From positions 1 through 53,408 of the forward strand of contig NZ_BDCF01000057.1 in assembly GCF_001613365.1 (NCBI RefSeq): DNA of 53,408 bases, read 5' to 3'. Positions 35,212 through 43,122 of this stretch are shown piece after piece; position 1 is the stretch's first letter, and every line of letters begins with the position of its first letter. Under the pieces are notes generated by a model. It worked only from the letters and a program-made list of their open reading frames with translations, was not told where the DNA came from and did no database searches. The DNA comes from Nocardia xishanensis NBRC 101358. GTDB taxonomy: Bacteria > Actinomycetota > Actinomycetes > Mycobacteriales > Mycobacteriaceae. The position numbers and the translations under genes were made by a program.

Positions 35212-36254
35212 TCACCTTCTCCGCCACAACGGTCCTCGTTCTCGCGCTCATCGCGGCCGTCGTCGTCGCGATCGGCCTGTGGGCCTACTCCACCGCGAAC
35301 CGGCTCGACCGGCTGCACGTGCGCTCCGACCAGTCCTGGCAGGCGCTGGACTCGGCGCTCGCGCGGCGGGCGGTGGTGGCCCGCGCGGTGGCGATGGCGA
35401 TCGCAGGGCCGGTCTCCGATCCGGCGCTGGCCGATCAGGCCAAACGCCTGTCCGGCCTGGCCGATCGGGCCGAACGCGCCGGACGCGTGGAGCGCGAGAC
35501 CGTGGAGAACCAGCTCTCCTCGGCGCTGTCGGCCGTCGACATCGGACAGCTGCGACCGCAGCTGGTCGCCGAACTCGCCGACGCGGAGGCCAGGGTGCTG
35601 ATCGCCCGGCGCTTCCACAACGACGCGGTCCGCGACACGCTCGCGCTGCGCACCCGCCGCCCGGTGCGCCTGCTGCATCTCGGCGGTACCGCCCCGCTGC
35701 CGACCTATTTCGAGATCACCGAGCGCGCGACTCCCGCCGCGTCGACCGGACTCGCGGTGGACACCATTCGCACGTCGGCGCGGATCGTGCTGCTCGACGA
35801 GCAGGACCGGGTGTTGCTCATGCGCGGCAACGATCCGAAGACCCCGCAGGTCTCGTTCTGGTTCACCATCGGCGGCGGGGTGGAGCCGGGGGAGTCGCTG
35901 CGCGCCGCCGCCGTGCGCGAATTGTGGGAGGAGACCGGCTTCCGCGCCGACCCGGACAGCCTGCGCGGTCCGATCTGGCGGCGCGTCGCGGTGTTCCCCT
36001 TCGACGGGCAGCTGATTCGCGCCGAGGAGCTGTTCTTCACCCTGCGGGTGCGCGGCTTCACCCCCGATCCGGGCAGCCCCACCGTGATCGAGCGCCGATC
36101 CATCACCGGGCACCAGTGGTGCGCACCCGCCGACATCGCCGCCATCGATCGGTCCGGTGAGACCGTCTACCCCTACCACCTGGACGAGCTGCTGCCCGAG
36201 GCCGTGACGATCGCGGCCGGATCCGACGATCCCGAGGTCCGTTCCATCCGCTGA
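35208..36254 (+). CDS. Membrane protein with LemA-like region fused to a Nudix hydrolase
   Basis: A 348-residue two-part protein. Residues 1-25 form a membrane anchor. Residues 26-165 resemble the LemA helical bundle (DQSWQALDSALARRAVVARAVA). Residues about 180-325 are a Nudix domain with the box GGGVEPGESLRAAAVRELWEETGF (read as GGGVEPGES and RELWEETGF). The ATG overlaps the pimA stop. The same gene position is held by M. tuberculosis Rv2609c. The substrate is unknown; a nucleotide-sugar or CDP-lipid linked to PIM synthesis is a guess from context. Confidence 0.85.
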   Translation: MITFSATTVLVLALIAAVVVAIGLWAYSTANRLDRLHVRSDQSWQALDSALARRAVVARAVAMAIAGPVSDPALADQAKRLSGLADRAERAGRVERETVENQLSSALSAVDIGQLRPQLVAELADAEARVLIARRFHNDAVRDTLALRTRRPVRLLHLGGTAPLPTYFEITERATPAASTGLAVDTIRTSARIVLLDEQDRVLLMRGNDPKTPQVSFWFTIGGGVEPGESLRAAAVRELWEETGFRADPDSLRGPIWRRVAVFPFDGQLIRAEELFFTLRVRGFTPDPGSPTVIERRSITGHQWCAPADIAAIDRSGETVYPYHLDELLPEAVTIAAGSDDPEVRSIR

Positions 36255-36270
36255 GGGCCCTTGACCCGCC

Positions 36271-36293
36271 TGTGATCCGCTTCACGATCGTGA
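36271..36293. promoter_or_regulatory. Overlapping CRP-like half-sites and a 12-base palindrome
   Basis: TGTGATCCGCTTCACG fits TGTGA-N6-TCAC(a) with one mismatch, and TCACGATCGTGA (36282-36293) is a perfect palindrome overlapping it. It stands about 100 bases ahead of the small ORF at 36391. This is a possible regulator site. Confidence 0.5.
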
Positions 36294-36390
36294 TAGCTTC
36301 GTGACTGGATCGCGCCTCAGCGGGTATCCGGATTCGGTGCTCCTCGACGGTGCGGAGCGGTCCCTTTCTGGTGTTGGAGGTAGCTAGTTC

Positions 36391-36483
36391 ATGTCGTATC
36401 TGCTGTTCGATTTCCTGTTGCCGATCCTGGGGCCGGCGGCCGCCGAGTACTGGGCGCAGCTGCTGGTCGTGAACCCGATCTGA
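36391..36483 (+). CDS. Small hydrophobic peptide ORF (30 residues)
   Basis: ATG to TGA encodes a 30-residue peptide beginning MSYLLFDFLLPILG and ending in LLVVNPI. It has one central hydrophobic stretch and only two acidic residues and no basic ones. A perfect GGAGGT (36376-36381) sits nine bases before the ATG, the best ribosome site in this part of the window. Palindromic elements lie upstream and a hairpin (36518-36535) downstream. I do not recognise it. It could be a small membrane peptide or a leader ORF controlling pdxS. It is too short for ordinary gene calling. Confidence 0.55.
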   Translation: MSYLLFDFLLPILGPAAAEYWAQLLVVNPI

Positions 36484-36517
36484 GTTCGGGGCCCGGTGAT
36501 TCCGCGCCCGCGCGGGC

Positions 36518-36535
36518 CCGTTCGATAGCGAACGG
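36518..36535 (+). terminator. Short hairpin after the small ORF
   Basis: CCGTTCG-ATAG-CGAACGG is a perfect stem-loop 35 bases after the small ORF's stop, with no U-tract. It may end that transcript. Confidence 0.45.
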
Positions 36536-36626
36536 TTCGCCGGGACGCGGGGGAGCGGGCCCCCGTGAACATGGCGTGCGTCACGTCGCGCCCAGCTGGC
36601 CCCCGAGTAGACCTCGGCACCAGTCC

Positions 36627-36659
36627 AGTGGCCCTCAACTGGCTATCAAGTGGCTTTCT
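36627..36659 (+). promoter_or_regulatory. Three head-to-tail 11-base repeats (PdxR-type operator)
   Basis: AGTGGCCCTCA, ACTGGCTATCA and AGTGGCTTTCT follow each other without a gap. They resemble the AAAGTGG-type 11-mers bound by the MocR regulator PdxR before pdxST in Corynebacterium. They overlap the expected -35 region of pdxS; the -10 TAGAAT is at 36669-36674. Confidence 0.65.
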
Positions 36660-36728
36660 CTCCCCACTTAGAATGGGGTCGTTTCGTTCCGCGCGACTTG
36701 ATAGGCGCACATGACTCAGGAGTTTGCC

Positions 36729-37631
36729 GTGACCACGCCCGAGACCACCAACACCGTCGGCACCGCCCGCGTCAAGCGCGGCATGGCCGAGATGCTCAAG
36801 GGCGGGGTGATCATGGACGTCGTCACCCCCGAGCAGGCCAAGATCGCCGAGGACGCGGGCGCGGTCGCCGTCATGGCGCTGGAGCGGGTGCCCGCCGATA
36901 TCAGGGCGCAGGGCGGCGTATCCAGGATGAGCGACCCCGACATGATCGACGGCATCATCAACGCCGTCTCCATCCCGGTCATGGCGAAGGCCCGCATCGG
37001 TCACTTCGTCGAGGCGCAGATCCTGCAGAGCCTCGGCGTCGACTACATCGACGAGTCCGAGGTGCTCACCCCCGCCGACTACGCCAACCACATCGACAAG
37101 TGGAACTTCACCGTTCCCTTCGTCTGCGGCGCCACCAACCTGGGTGAGGCGCTGCGCCGCATCACCGAGGGCGCGGCCATGATCCGCTCGAAGGGCGAGG
37201 CCGGCACCGGCGACGTGTCCAACGCGACCACCCACATGCGTCAGATCCGCCAGGAGATCCGCAGGCTCGCCGCGCTGCCCGCCGACGAGCTCTACGTCGC
37301 GGCCAAGGAGCTGCAGGCCCCCTACGAGCTGGTCCGCGAGGTCGCCGAGACCGGCAAGCTGCCCGTCGTGCTGTTCACCGCGGGCGGCATCGCCACCCCG
37401 GCCGACGCCGCGATGATGATGCAGCTCGGCGCCGAGGGCGTGTTCGTCGGCTCGGGCATCTTCAAGTCCGGCAACCCGGAGCAGCGCGCGGCCGCCATCG
37501 TCAAGGCCACCACCTTCTACGACGACCCGGACGTGCTGGCGAAGGTCTCGCGCGGTCTCGGCGAGGCCATGGTCGGCATCAACGTCGAGGAGATCGCGCA
37601 GCCGCACCGGCTCGCCGAACGCGGCTGGTGA
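36729..37631 (+). CDS. pdxS: Pyridoxal 5'-phosphate synthase, PdxS subunit
   Basis: A 300-residue (beta/alpha)8 synthase that builds PLP from ribose 5-phosphate, glyceraldehyde 3-phosphate and ammonia delivered by PdxT. Very conserved stretches are VKRGMAEMLKGGVIMDVV, VMALERVPADIRAQGGVSRM, VMAKARIGHFVEAQ (with a catalytic lysine) and FTAGGIATPADAAMMMQLG. GTG 36729 is preferred because AGGAG sits six bases ahead; ATG 36711 is possible. pdxT lies 2.6 kb downstream, separated by a lipoprotein gene, the kinase-like gene and tesB. Confidence 0.96.
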   Translation: MTTPETTNTVGTARVKRGMAEMLKGGVIMDVVTPEQAKIAEDAGAVAVMALERVPADIRAQGGVSRMSDPDMIDGIINAVSIPVMAKARIGHFVEAQILQSLGVDYIDESEVLTPADYANHIDKWNFTVPFVCGATNLGEALRRITEGAAMIRSKGEAGTGDVSNATTHMRQIRQEIRRLAALPADELYVAAKELQAPYELVREVAETGKLPVVLFTAGGIATPADAAMMMQLGAEGVFVGSGIFKSGNPEQRAAAIVKATTFYDDPDVLAKVSRGLGEAMVGINVEEIAQPHRLAERGW

Positions 37632-37665
37632 GCCCCGCGGCACTTGCCGCACTTCCCTTTTCGTC

Positions 37666-37701
37666 ACGCCCGGTCCCAGGCAGCAGCCCGGGGCCGGGCG
37701 T
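37666..37701 (+). terminator. Terminator after pdxS
   Basis: ACGCCCGG and CCGGGCGT arms around a 20-base loop, followed by TTCGG. A plausible intrinsic terminator 35 bases after the stop. Confidence 0.6.
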
Positions 37702-37842
37702 TTCGGTTCGCGCTGATCTCGACTCTTCGACCCGCCACACCACGATCTCAGAGTTCCCACAGAGCCGCTGAGTAGGTTTCGGTGCACGGCGAGCTGCACG
37801 GTCGCCGCTGCCGCCGACCGATTCGAACGCAAAGGATCAGAG

Positions 37843-38340
37843 TTGAAGCTTCGGAAGACCGGAAGAGTCGCGATCGCAGGCCTGGCCGTCGCCGCCGCGC
37901 TGAGCATGACGGCGTGCGGCAGCGACGACAAGAGCGAGGACGCCAAGCCGGCCCGCACCACCACCAGCGTCAAGGCAGGCGCGGCGGCGAACGTGCCGCC
38001 CGTGCCGACCGTGGAGCAGTTGAACACCCAGCTGCAGCGGGCACTCGACCCGGCGGTGCCGAACCAGGAGAAGCTGGCGATGATCCAGGGCGCCGAGGCC
38101 GATCCGGAGCTGCCCGGCCGGCTGGCGGAGGCCTATCAGCAGACCGGGGCCAGTGTCGTGGTGACCGAGGTGACCGCCTTCGGCGACACTATCAACGCCA
38201 AGGCCAAGATCGTGCTCAACGGCCAGGAGAACCTGGCGGACGTGCCGTTCGTCGCCGAGAACGGCACCTGGAAGGTCCAGAAGGCGTGGGCTTGCGGCAT
38301 GCTGACCAACCTCGGTCAGCAGTCGGCCGCCTGCGCCTGA
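37843..38340 (+). CDS. MTB12-like secreted lipoprotein
   Basis: A 165-residue lipoprotein: basic start, hydrophobic core and lipobox SMTACGS. A Thr/Ala linker leads to a domain with PPVPTVEQLNTQLQRALDPAVPNQEK and a C-terminal ENGTWKVQKAWACGML. This resembles the low-molecular-weight antigen MTB12/CFP-2 fold (NTF2-like, ligand unknown). It should sit on the outer face of the plasma membrane. The TTG start is supported by AAAGGA six bases before it. Two cysteines near the end could form a disulfide. Confidence 0.8.
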   Translation: MKLRKTGRVAIAGLAVAAALSMTACGSDDKSEDAKPARTTTSVKAGAAANVPPVPTVEQLNTQLQRALDPAVPNQEKLAMIQGAEADPELPGRLAEAYQQTGASVVVTEVTAFGDTINAKAKIVLNGQENLADVPFVAENGTWKVQKAWACGMLTNLGQQSAACA

Positions 38341-38347
38341 CAACGCT

Positions 38348-38366
38348 GATCCGCGCAACGCGGATC
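38348..38366 (+). terminator. Hairpin after the MTB12-like gene
   Basis: GATCCGCG-CAA-CGCGGATC is a perfect stem of eight pairs seven bases after the stop codon. It lacks a U-tract. Confidence 0.6.
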
Positions 38367-38386
38367 GTGCCGCACACGTGACGGCG

Positions 38387-38449
38387 GACGAGTGGCACAC
38401 AACGTCGGGGGCGGCGGAGGCTCCGCTGCCGCTGTGTGTGCCACTCGTC
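38387..38449. repeat. Long inverted repeat between convergent genes
   Basis: Arms of 15 perfectly paired bases (GACGAGTGGCACACA and its complement) enclose a GC-rich loop that can itself pair (GCGGCGGAG with CTCCGCTGCCGC). The fold covers 63 bases between convergent genes, so it may be a two-way terminator. The arms are far longer than those of the other terminators here. Confidence 0.7.
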
Positions 38450-38581
38450 GAACACGTCGAATCTGTAGCCTCTCGACGACACCCGGTCGCGCATTGCGAT
38501 CGGGTGTTCTTTTTCCTGCCCGGCGCAGCAGGGAATCCAGTTGATCACCGTGCGCCACAATGGGTTACGGGCTGCGGTGGT

Positions 38582-39193
38582 TCAAGAGCGGCTCAGCGCC
38601 GGGCGATCGGGGTGGTCCCACCGCGCGGAAAACGTTGGCACCTCCGGATTCTCGCGGTCATAGTGCAGCAGAGCGGGGATGGTCCAGTGCTCTTCCCGCG
38701 GCGTCCGGCGGCGCAGCGCCGCTTCGCTGAGATCGAGGCGCACCGTCAGGTCGAAGGCGAGATCGCGGCCGAGGAGCATGGGTCCGGCGAGGAACAGCAC
38801 CAGATCGGTGGGTGCCGCGCGGACGGCCGCGCGGGCCGAGCGATCGGCGGCCTCGTCCCATAGCGCGGGCAGCCAGCGACCGTGCTCGCGTAGCGCGCCG
38901 ACGACCTCGCGACGGACCGCGTCGTAGTCGAACCACGCTGTGCGGTAGGAGTATTCGTCTTCGCGGCCGAACTCCATGCGCAGCGAGGCCGGACGCACGT
39001 AGTCGTGCAGCGAAAGCACCTCGGCGGACCGGCCCGTTCCGCGCAGGCGTTCGGCGGCGAGCCGCGCGAACGCCGCGGGTTGTGCCGCGTCGGCCCCGTC
39101 GACGGCGATCAGGCGGCGGCCCGGCAGCGCCGAGACCCGGTCGACGAGCAGATCGGCGAGGCCGTCCTGGGTGATCGGCACGAACTGCGGCAC
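38582..39193 (-). CDS. Uridine-kinase-like protein lacking a P-loop
   Basis: A 203-residue protein that aligns by eye with actinobacterial uridine-kinase-like NTPases: HDYVRPASLRMEFGREDEYSYRTAWFDYDAVRREV and the lid-like TPREEHWTIP are present. Where the family has GxxGxGKS/T it reads VDGADAAQPAAFA, with no lysine or serine. ATP binding is therefore unlikely. GTG 39193 is used because the N-terminus then matches the family; the frame extends further upstream without support. It lies antisense between the MTB12-like gene and tesB. Confidence 0.7.
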   Translation of the reverse strand: MPQFVPITQDGLADLLVDRVSALPGRRLIAVDGADAAQPAAFARLAAERLRGTGRSAEVLSLHDYVRPASLRMEFGREDEYSYRTAWFDYDAVRREVVGALREHGRWLPALWDEAADRSARAAVRAAPTDLVLFLAGPMLLGRDLAFDLTVRLDLSEAALRRRTPREEHWTIPALLHYDRENPEVPTFSARWDHPDRPALSRS

Positions 39194-39392
39194 CGCTCCA
39201 TCACAGCAGACGCGCCGCCGGGATGCTTCGCTCGGCCACGATCGCTCGAGCGGAGTTCGCCACGGCGACAGCGCCCGGCGATGTGACCGGCGCGACATCG
39301 CCCGCGTGGCCCGCGAATTCCGGGCATCCGCTCGCGCGACTGGACCGGTGGCCGAAGGGGGAGAATCGGACGCCGCGGGTTAACCTCAGCGC

Positions 39393-40211
39393 ATGGCGAC
39401 AATCGAAGAGGCATTGGAGATCGAACGCCTGGAGCGGGACATCTTCCGTGGCGCGTCCACGAAGACCCAGCTGGCTCGTACCTTCGGCGGCCAGGTCGCC
39501 GGGCAGGCCCTGGTTTCGGCCGTGCGCACGGTGGAGCCGCGGTTCCAGGTGCATTCGCTGCACGGGTACTTCCTGCGTCCTGGCAATCCGCAGGAACCCA
39601 CCGTGTACCTGGTCGAGCGGATCCGCGACGGCCGGTCCTTCTGCACCCGCCGGGTCACCGGCGTGCAGGACGGTGCGGCGATCTTCACGATGTCGGCTTC
39701 GTTCCACGTCGGCGACGCGGGCCCGGAGCACCAGGACGTGATGCCCGAGGTGGCGGCGCCGGACGACCTGCCCGACGCGCAGACCTCGATGAGCCCCGAA
39801 CGGCTGTGGGCGATGCGCGAATGGGAGCACTGGGACATCCGCACCGTGCCGCAGGACTCGGTGTCGCGCCGCGACGGCGTGGTCTCCCAGCAGCAGGTGT
39901 GGTTCCGCTACCGGCACCCGCTGCCCGACGACCCGCTGTTCCACGTCTGCACGCTGGCCTACATGAGCGACATGACGCTGCTCGGCTCCTCCAAGGTCAC
40001 CCACCCCGACGAGCCGACCCAGGACGCGTCGCTGGATCACGCCATGTGGTTCCTGCGCCCGTTCCGCGCCGACGACTGGCTGCTCTACGACCAGTCCTCG
40101 CCCTCGGCGGGTTTCGGCCGCGCGCTCACCGGCGGCAAGATCTTCAACCGCGAGGGCAAGCTGGTCGCCGCGGTCGTCCAGGAAGGACTGATCCGCACCC
40201 CGCGGACATGA
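39393..40211 (+). CDS. tesB: Acyl-CoA thioesterase II
   Basis: A 272-residue double-hotdog thioesterase. FGGQVAGQALVSAVRTV, FHVCTLAYMSDMTLLG and GRALTGGKIFNREGKLVAAVVQEG are family landmarks; the catalytic Asp-Thr-Gln triad falls in the second hotdog. It frees fatty acids from acyl-CoA in the cytosol. The ATG follows TAACCT (39381-39386) by six bases, a leaderless start. As in M. tuberculosis (Rv2605c), it lies directly before pdxT. Confidence 0.93.
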   Translation: MATIEEALEIERLERDIFRGASTKTQLARTFGGQVAGQALVSAVRTVEPRFQVHSLHGYFLRPGNPQEPTVYLVERIRDGRSFCTRRVTGVQDGAAIFTMSASFHVGDAGPEHQDVMPEVAAPDDLPDAQTSMSPERLWAMREWEHWDIRTVPQDSVSRRDGVVSQQQVWFRYRHPLPDDPLFHVCTLAYMSDMTLLGSSKVTHPDEPTQDASLDHAMWFLRPFRADDWLLYDQSSPSAGFGRALTGGKIFNREGKLVAAVVQEGLIRTPRT

Positions 40212-40270
40212 GGGCGGGCGACGGCGACCGTGAGCGGGCCCACAGTGCGCGGGCTCGTAAGCTCGGCGGG

Positions 40271-40921
40271 GTGAACGCAGCATCGGTCGCCGCACCCGCA
40301 ACGGAGGCGCGGCAGACGTCGTCCCGGCCCACCATCGGTGTTCTGGCTCTGCAAGGTGATGTGCGCGAACACGTCTCGGCGCTCGAGCACTGCGGCGCGC
40401 AGCCGGTGCTGGTACGGCGGGCCGCCGAGCTGGCCGCCGTGGACGGCCTGGTGTTGCCCGGCGGCGAGTCGACCGCGATCAGCAAGCTGCTGGAGGCGTT
40501 CGAGCTGCTCGAACCGCTGCGCGCGCGGCTGCGCGACGGCATGCCCGCCTTCGGTTCCTGCGCGGGCATGATCCTGCTGGCCTCGGAGGTGCTCGACACC
40601 CGTGCGGACGCCAAGCATCTTTCCGGCATCGATATGACGGTGCGCCGCAACGCCTTCGGGCGGCAGGTCGACTCCTTCGAGACCGATCTCGATTTCGTGG
40701 GCCTCGACGACGGCCCGGTGCGCGCGGTGTTCATTCGCGCGCCGTGGGTCGAGCGGGCGGGCGAGAACGTCGAAGTGCTGGCGACGGTGCCCTCCGGTCC
40801 GTTCGCCGGCCGCGTCGTCGCGGTGCGCCAAGGCAAGGTGCTCGCCACGTCGTTCCACCCCGAGGTGACCGGTGACCTGCGGGTGCATCGCATGTTCGTC
40901 GACCTGGTCCGCGCTGCGTAG
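40271..40921 (+). CDS. pdxT: Pyridoxal 5'-phosphate synthase, glutaminase subunit PdxT
   Basis: A 216-residue class I glutaminase that feeds ammonia to PdxS. Family motifs are IGVLALQGDVREH, LPGGESTAISKLL, the nucleophile cysteine in FGSCAGMILLA and the His-Glu pair in FHPEVTGD. GTG 40271 lies seven bases after TAAGCT (40258-40263), so it has its own leaderless promoter although it closely follows tesB. An 18-residue N-terminal extension precedes the usual start. Confidence 0.95.
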   Translation: MNAASVAAPATEARQTSSRPTIGVLALQGDVREHVSALEHCGAQPVLVRRAAELAAVDGLVLPGGESTAISKLLEAFELLEPLRARLRDGMPAFGSCAGMILLASEVLDTRADAKHLSGIDMTVRRNAFGRQVDSFETDLDFVGLDDGPVRAVFIRAPWVERAGENVEVLATVPSGPFAGRVVAVRQGKVLATSFHPEVTGDLRVHRMFVDLVRAA

Positions 40922-41061
40922 CTCGCGCCGAAAGCGCAGGTGAAACGGGTAACCGAGTACTCGTGTTTCGGCGCTGCCGCCGGTGAATCATCGCTTCCAT
41001 CCGGGCGATCCCGACCGACCCGGGCGTGGTGACGACACCACCCGACGAACGAAGCACGATC

Positions 41062-41895
41062 ATGACCGATGTCATTCCCGCCCGCCGTGCGGGCAACGAA
41101 GGACCGGTGCCTGCCGAGTCCCGGATTCTCAACCTGGTCCCGTCCCGCGACACCGAGGGGGATTGGACGTTCGCCGACGCACTGGCCGTCGGCGCGCTCG
41201 GCGCGGTCGCCGCGCTGCCGCCCTCGGTGGACCTGCGCCGCGACTGGTGGACCATCGGCGACCAGGAGGACACCGGGTCCTGCGTCGGCTGGGCGACCGG
41301 CGACGGACTGATGCGCTACCACCTGGTGACCGCGACCAAATTGAGCGAAGAGCGCCGCGTCTCACCGCGATTCGTGTGGATGGCCTCCAAGGAGACCGAC
41401 GCGTTCTCACAGCGGCCGGAGACCTTCATCGAGGGCGCGGGCACCGAGCTGAAGGCGGCCGTCGAGGTCTGCAAGAAGTACGGCGTGGTCGAGGAGCGGT
41501 ATCTGCCGTTCCACATCGAGACCAAGATGTACCGCGGCCAGGAGAACACCTTCTGGGCGCACGCGGCCACACTGCGCATCGCCTCGTATTTCAACGTCGG
41601 CAAGAACATCGACCAGTGGCGCACCGTGCTGGCGGGCGGCAGCCCGATCCTCGCGGGCCTCATGGTGGACGACACCTGGGACAGCTCCACCGACAACGGC
41701 GGTTTCCTGGAGGAATTCCGGGCGGGCACCGAACGCGGCGGGCACGCCGTCGCCATCGTGGGCTACCTGCCCAGCGGACACTTCATCGTCCGCAACAGCT
41801 GGGGCACCGCATGGGGCGACAACGGCTTCGCGTACGCGTCGCCGCACTACATCCAGGGCGCGTTCTTCCCGGAGGCGTACGTGGTCTCGTTCTGA
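41062..41895 (+). CDS. Papain-like (C1A) cysteine peptidase
   Basis: A 277-residue protein with the papain triad in order. QEDTGSCVGWATGDG contains the glutamine-side and active cysteine region (Q-x5-C), ERGGHAVAIVGY the histidine, and FIVRNSWGTAWGDNGFAY the asparagine with the typical NSWG box. No signal peptide or prodomain is visible, so it is probably cytosolic. C1A peptidases are sparse in bacteria and this one stands alone between pdxT and yebC, genes that are adjacent in mycobacteria. ATG 41062 is used; GTG 41026 is possible. Its substrate is unknown. Confidence 0.85.
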   Translation: MTDVIPARRAGNEGPVPAESRILNLVPSRDTEGDWTFADALAVGALGAVAALPPSVDLRRDWWTIGDQEDTGSCVGWATGDGLMRYHLVTATKLSEERRVSPRFVWMASKETDAFSQRPETFIEGAGTELKAAVEVCKKYGVVEERYLPFHIETKMYRGQENTFWAHAATLRIASYFNVGKNIDQWRTVLAGGSPILAGLMVDDTWDSSTDNGGFLEEFRAGTERGGHAVAIVGYLPSGHFIVRNSWGTAWGDNGFAYASPHYIQGAFFPEAYVVSF

Positions 41896-42025
41896 GTTCT
41901 CGGCGCGCCGGGCGGGACTCACGGGTCCTGCCCCGGTCGCGGGAAGGAATGGGGGCCGAAGCCGGGCGGACGGCGTCTATTAGGCTTGTGGAGTTGTCCG
42001 TCAACCGACCCGAAGGAAGTAGGGA

Positions 42026-42778
42026 ATGAGCGGCCACTCCAAATGGGCCACCACCAAGCACAAGAAGGCCGCGATCGACGCCAAGCGGGGCAAGCTCTTC
42101 GCGAAGCTGATCAAGAACATCGAGGTGGCGGCCCGCACGGGTGGCGGTGATCCGGATGGCAACCCGACGCTGTACGACGCCATTCAGAAGGCCAAGAAAT
42201 CGTCGGTCCCCAACGACAACATCGAGCGCGCCCGCAAGCGCGGCGGCGGTGAAGAAGCGGGCGGCGCCGACTGGCAGACCATCATGTACGAGGGCTACGG
42301 CCCCAACGGCGTCGCGGTGCTCGTCGAGTGCCTCACCGACAACCGCAACCGCGCCGCGGGCGAGGTGCGCGTCGCGATGACCCGCAACGGCGGCAACATG
42401 GCCGACCCGGGCTCGGTGGCCTACCTGTTCCACCGCAAGGGCGTCATCACCCTGGAGAAGAACGGTCTCTCCGAGGACGACGTGCTGATGGCCGTGCTGG
42501 ACGCGGGGGCCGAGGAGGTCAACGACCTCGGCGAGTCGTTCGAGGTCATCAGCGACCCGAGCGATCTGATCGACGTGCGCAAGGCGCTGCAGGCGGCCGG
42601 CATCGACTACGACTCCGCCGAGTCCGGCTTCCAGCCGTCGGTGTCGGTCGCGGTCGACGCCGAGGGAGCGCGTAAGGTGTTCAAGCTGGTCGACGCGCTC
42701 GAGGACAGCGACGACGTGCAGAACGTCTACACCAACGTGGACGTCTCCGACGAGGTCCTCGCGCAGCTCGACGACTGA
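42026..42778 (+). CDS. yebC: YebC/PmpR-family protein
   Basis: A 250-residue YebC protein. The start MSGHSKWATTKHKKAAIDAKRGKLF and NPTLYDAIQKAKKSSVPNDNIERA are nearly invariant in the family; three alpha/beta domains follow. Such proteins act as DNA-binding regulators or, in recent work on the family, assist ribosomes at difficult proline stretches. The ATG has AGGAAG and GGGA ahead. In many bacteria it stands just before ruvC, as here with two small genes inserted. Confidence 0.95.
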   Translation: MSGHSKWATTKHKKAAIDAKRGKLFAKLIKNIEVAARTGGGDPDGNPTLYDAIQKAKKSSVPNDNIERARKRGGGEEAGGADWQTIMYEGYGPNGVAVLVECLTDNRNRAAGEVRVAMTRNGGNMADPGSVAYLFHRKGVITLEKNGLSEDDVLMAVLDAGAEEVNDLGESFEVISDPSDLIDVRKALQAAGIDYDSAESGFQPSVSVAVDAEGARKVFKLVDALEDSDDVQNVYTNVDVSDEVLAQLDD

Positions 42779-42780
42779 GC

Positions 42781-42812
42781 GGTCGGACGACCGAGCGGTC
42801 GGACGACCGAGC
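42781..42812. repeat. Two tandem 16-base repeats
   Basis: GGTCGGACGACCGAGC occurs twice head to tail right after the yebC stop, with a partial third copy (GACGACCGAGC) at 42821. Each contains the small palindrome GGTCG-GA-CGACC. Probably a slippage product. Confidence 0.6.
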
Positions 42813-42858
42813 CCAGACTCGACGACCGAGCTCGGCCCGGCCGACGATTCGGCACTAC

Positions 42859-42893
42859 GGCGAGCCCCGGCCACGATGCGGCCGGGGCTCGCC
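42859..42893 (+). terminator. Terminator after yebC
   Basis: Fourteen perfectly paired bases (GGCGAGCCCCGGCC and its complement) around a seven-base loop, followed by GTCTTGT. A strong intrinsic terminator about 80 bases after the stop. Confidence 0.85.
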
Positions 42894-43122
42894 GTCTTGT
42901 CCGGATCGGCAGCGTCCGGTCGATCGCGTCGTCATGCGAAGTTCTTCTTCGTGGCGCTGTCGTTCGGCCTGCGCTCCCGGCGGGTGCGCGGTGATGGGGC
43001 CGGACCGGGGCCGAGCATCGATCGAGGGGGCACGCCGGGTACCGAGACCGACGCGCCGAAGGTGACCGTAAGACACCTACGGGCGACCCGATCCGGTTCG
43101 CCCACAGGATTCACCCCGGGGG
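42894..43122. other. Gap between yebC terminator and the DUF5988-like gene
   Basis: No gene is recognised. The open frames on both strands lack start signals and similarity. Confidence 0.45.

Noticed and set aside
42932..43114. A 60-codon minus-strand frame in the yebC downstream gap
   Set aside because: It has no ribosome site, no recognisable sequence and biased composition.
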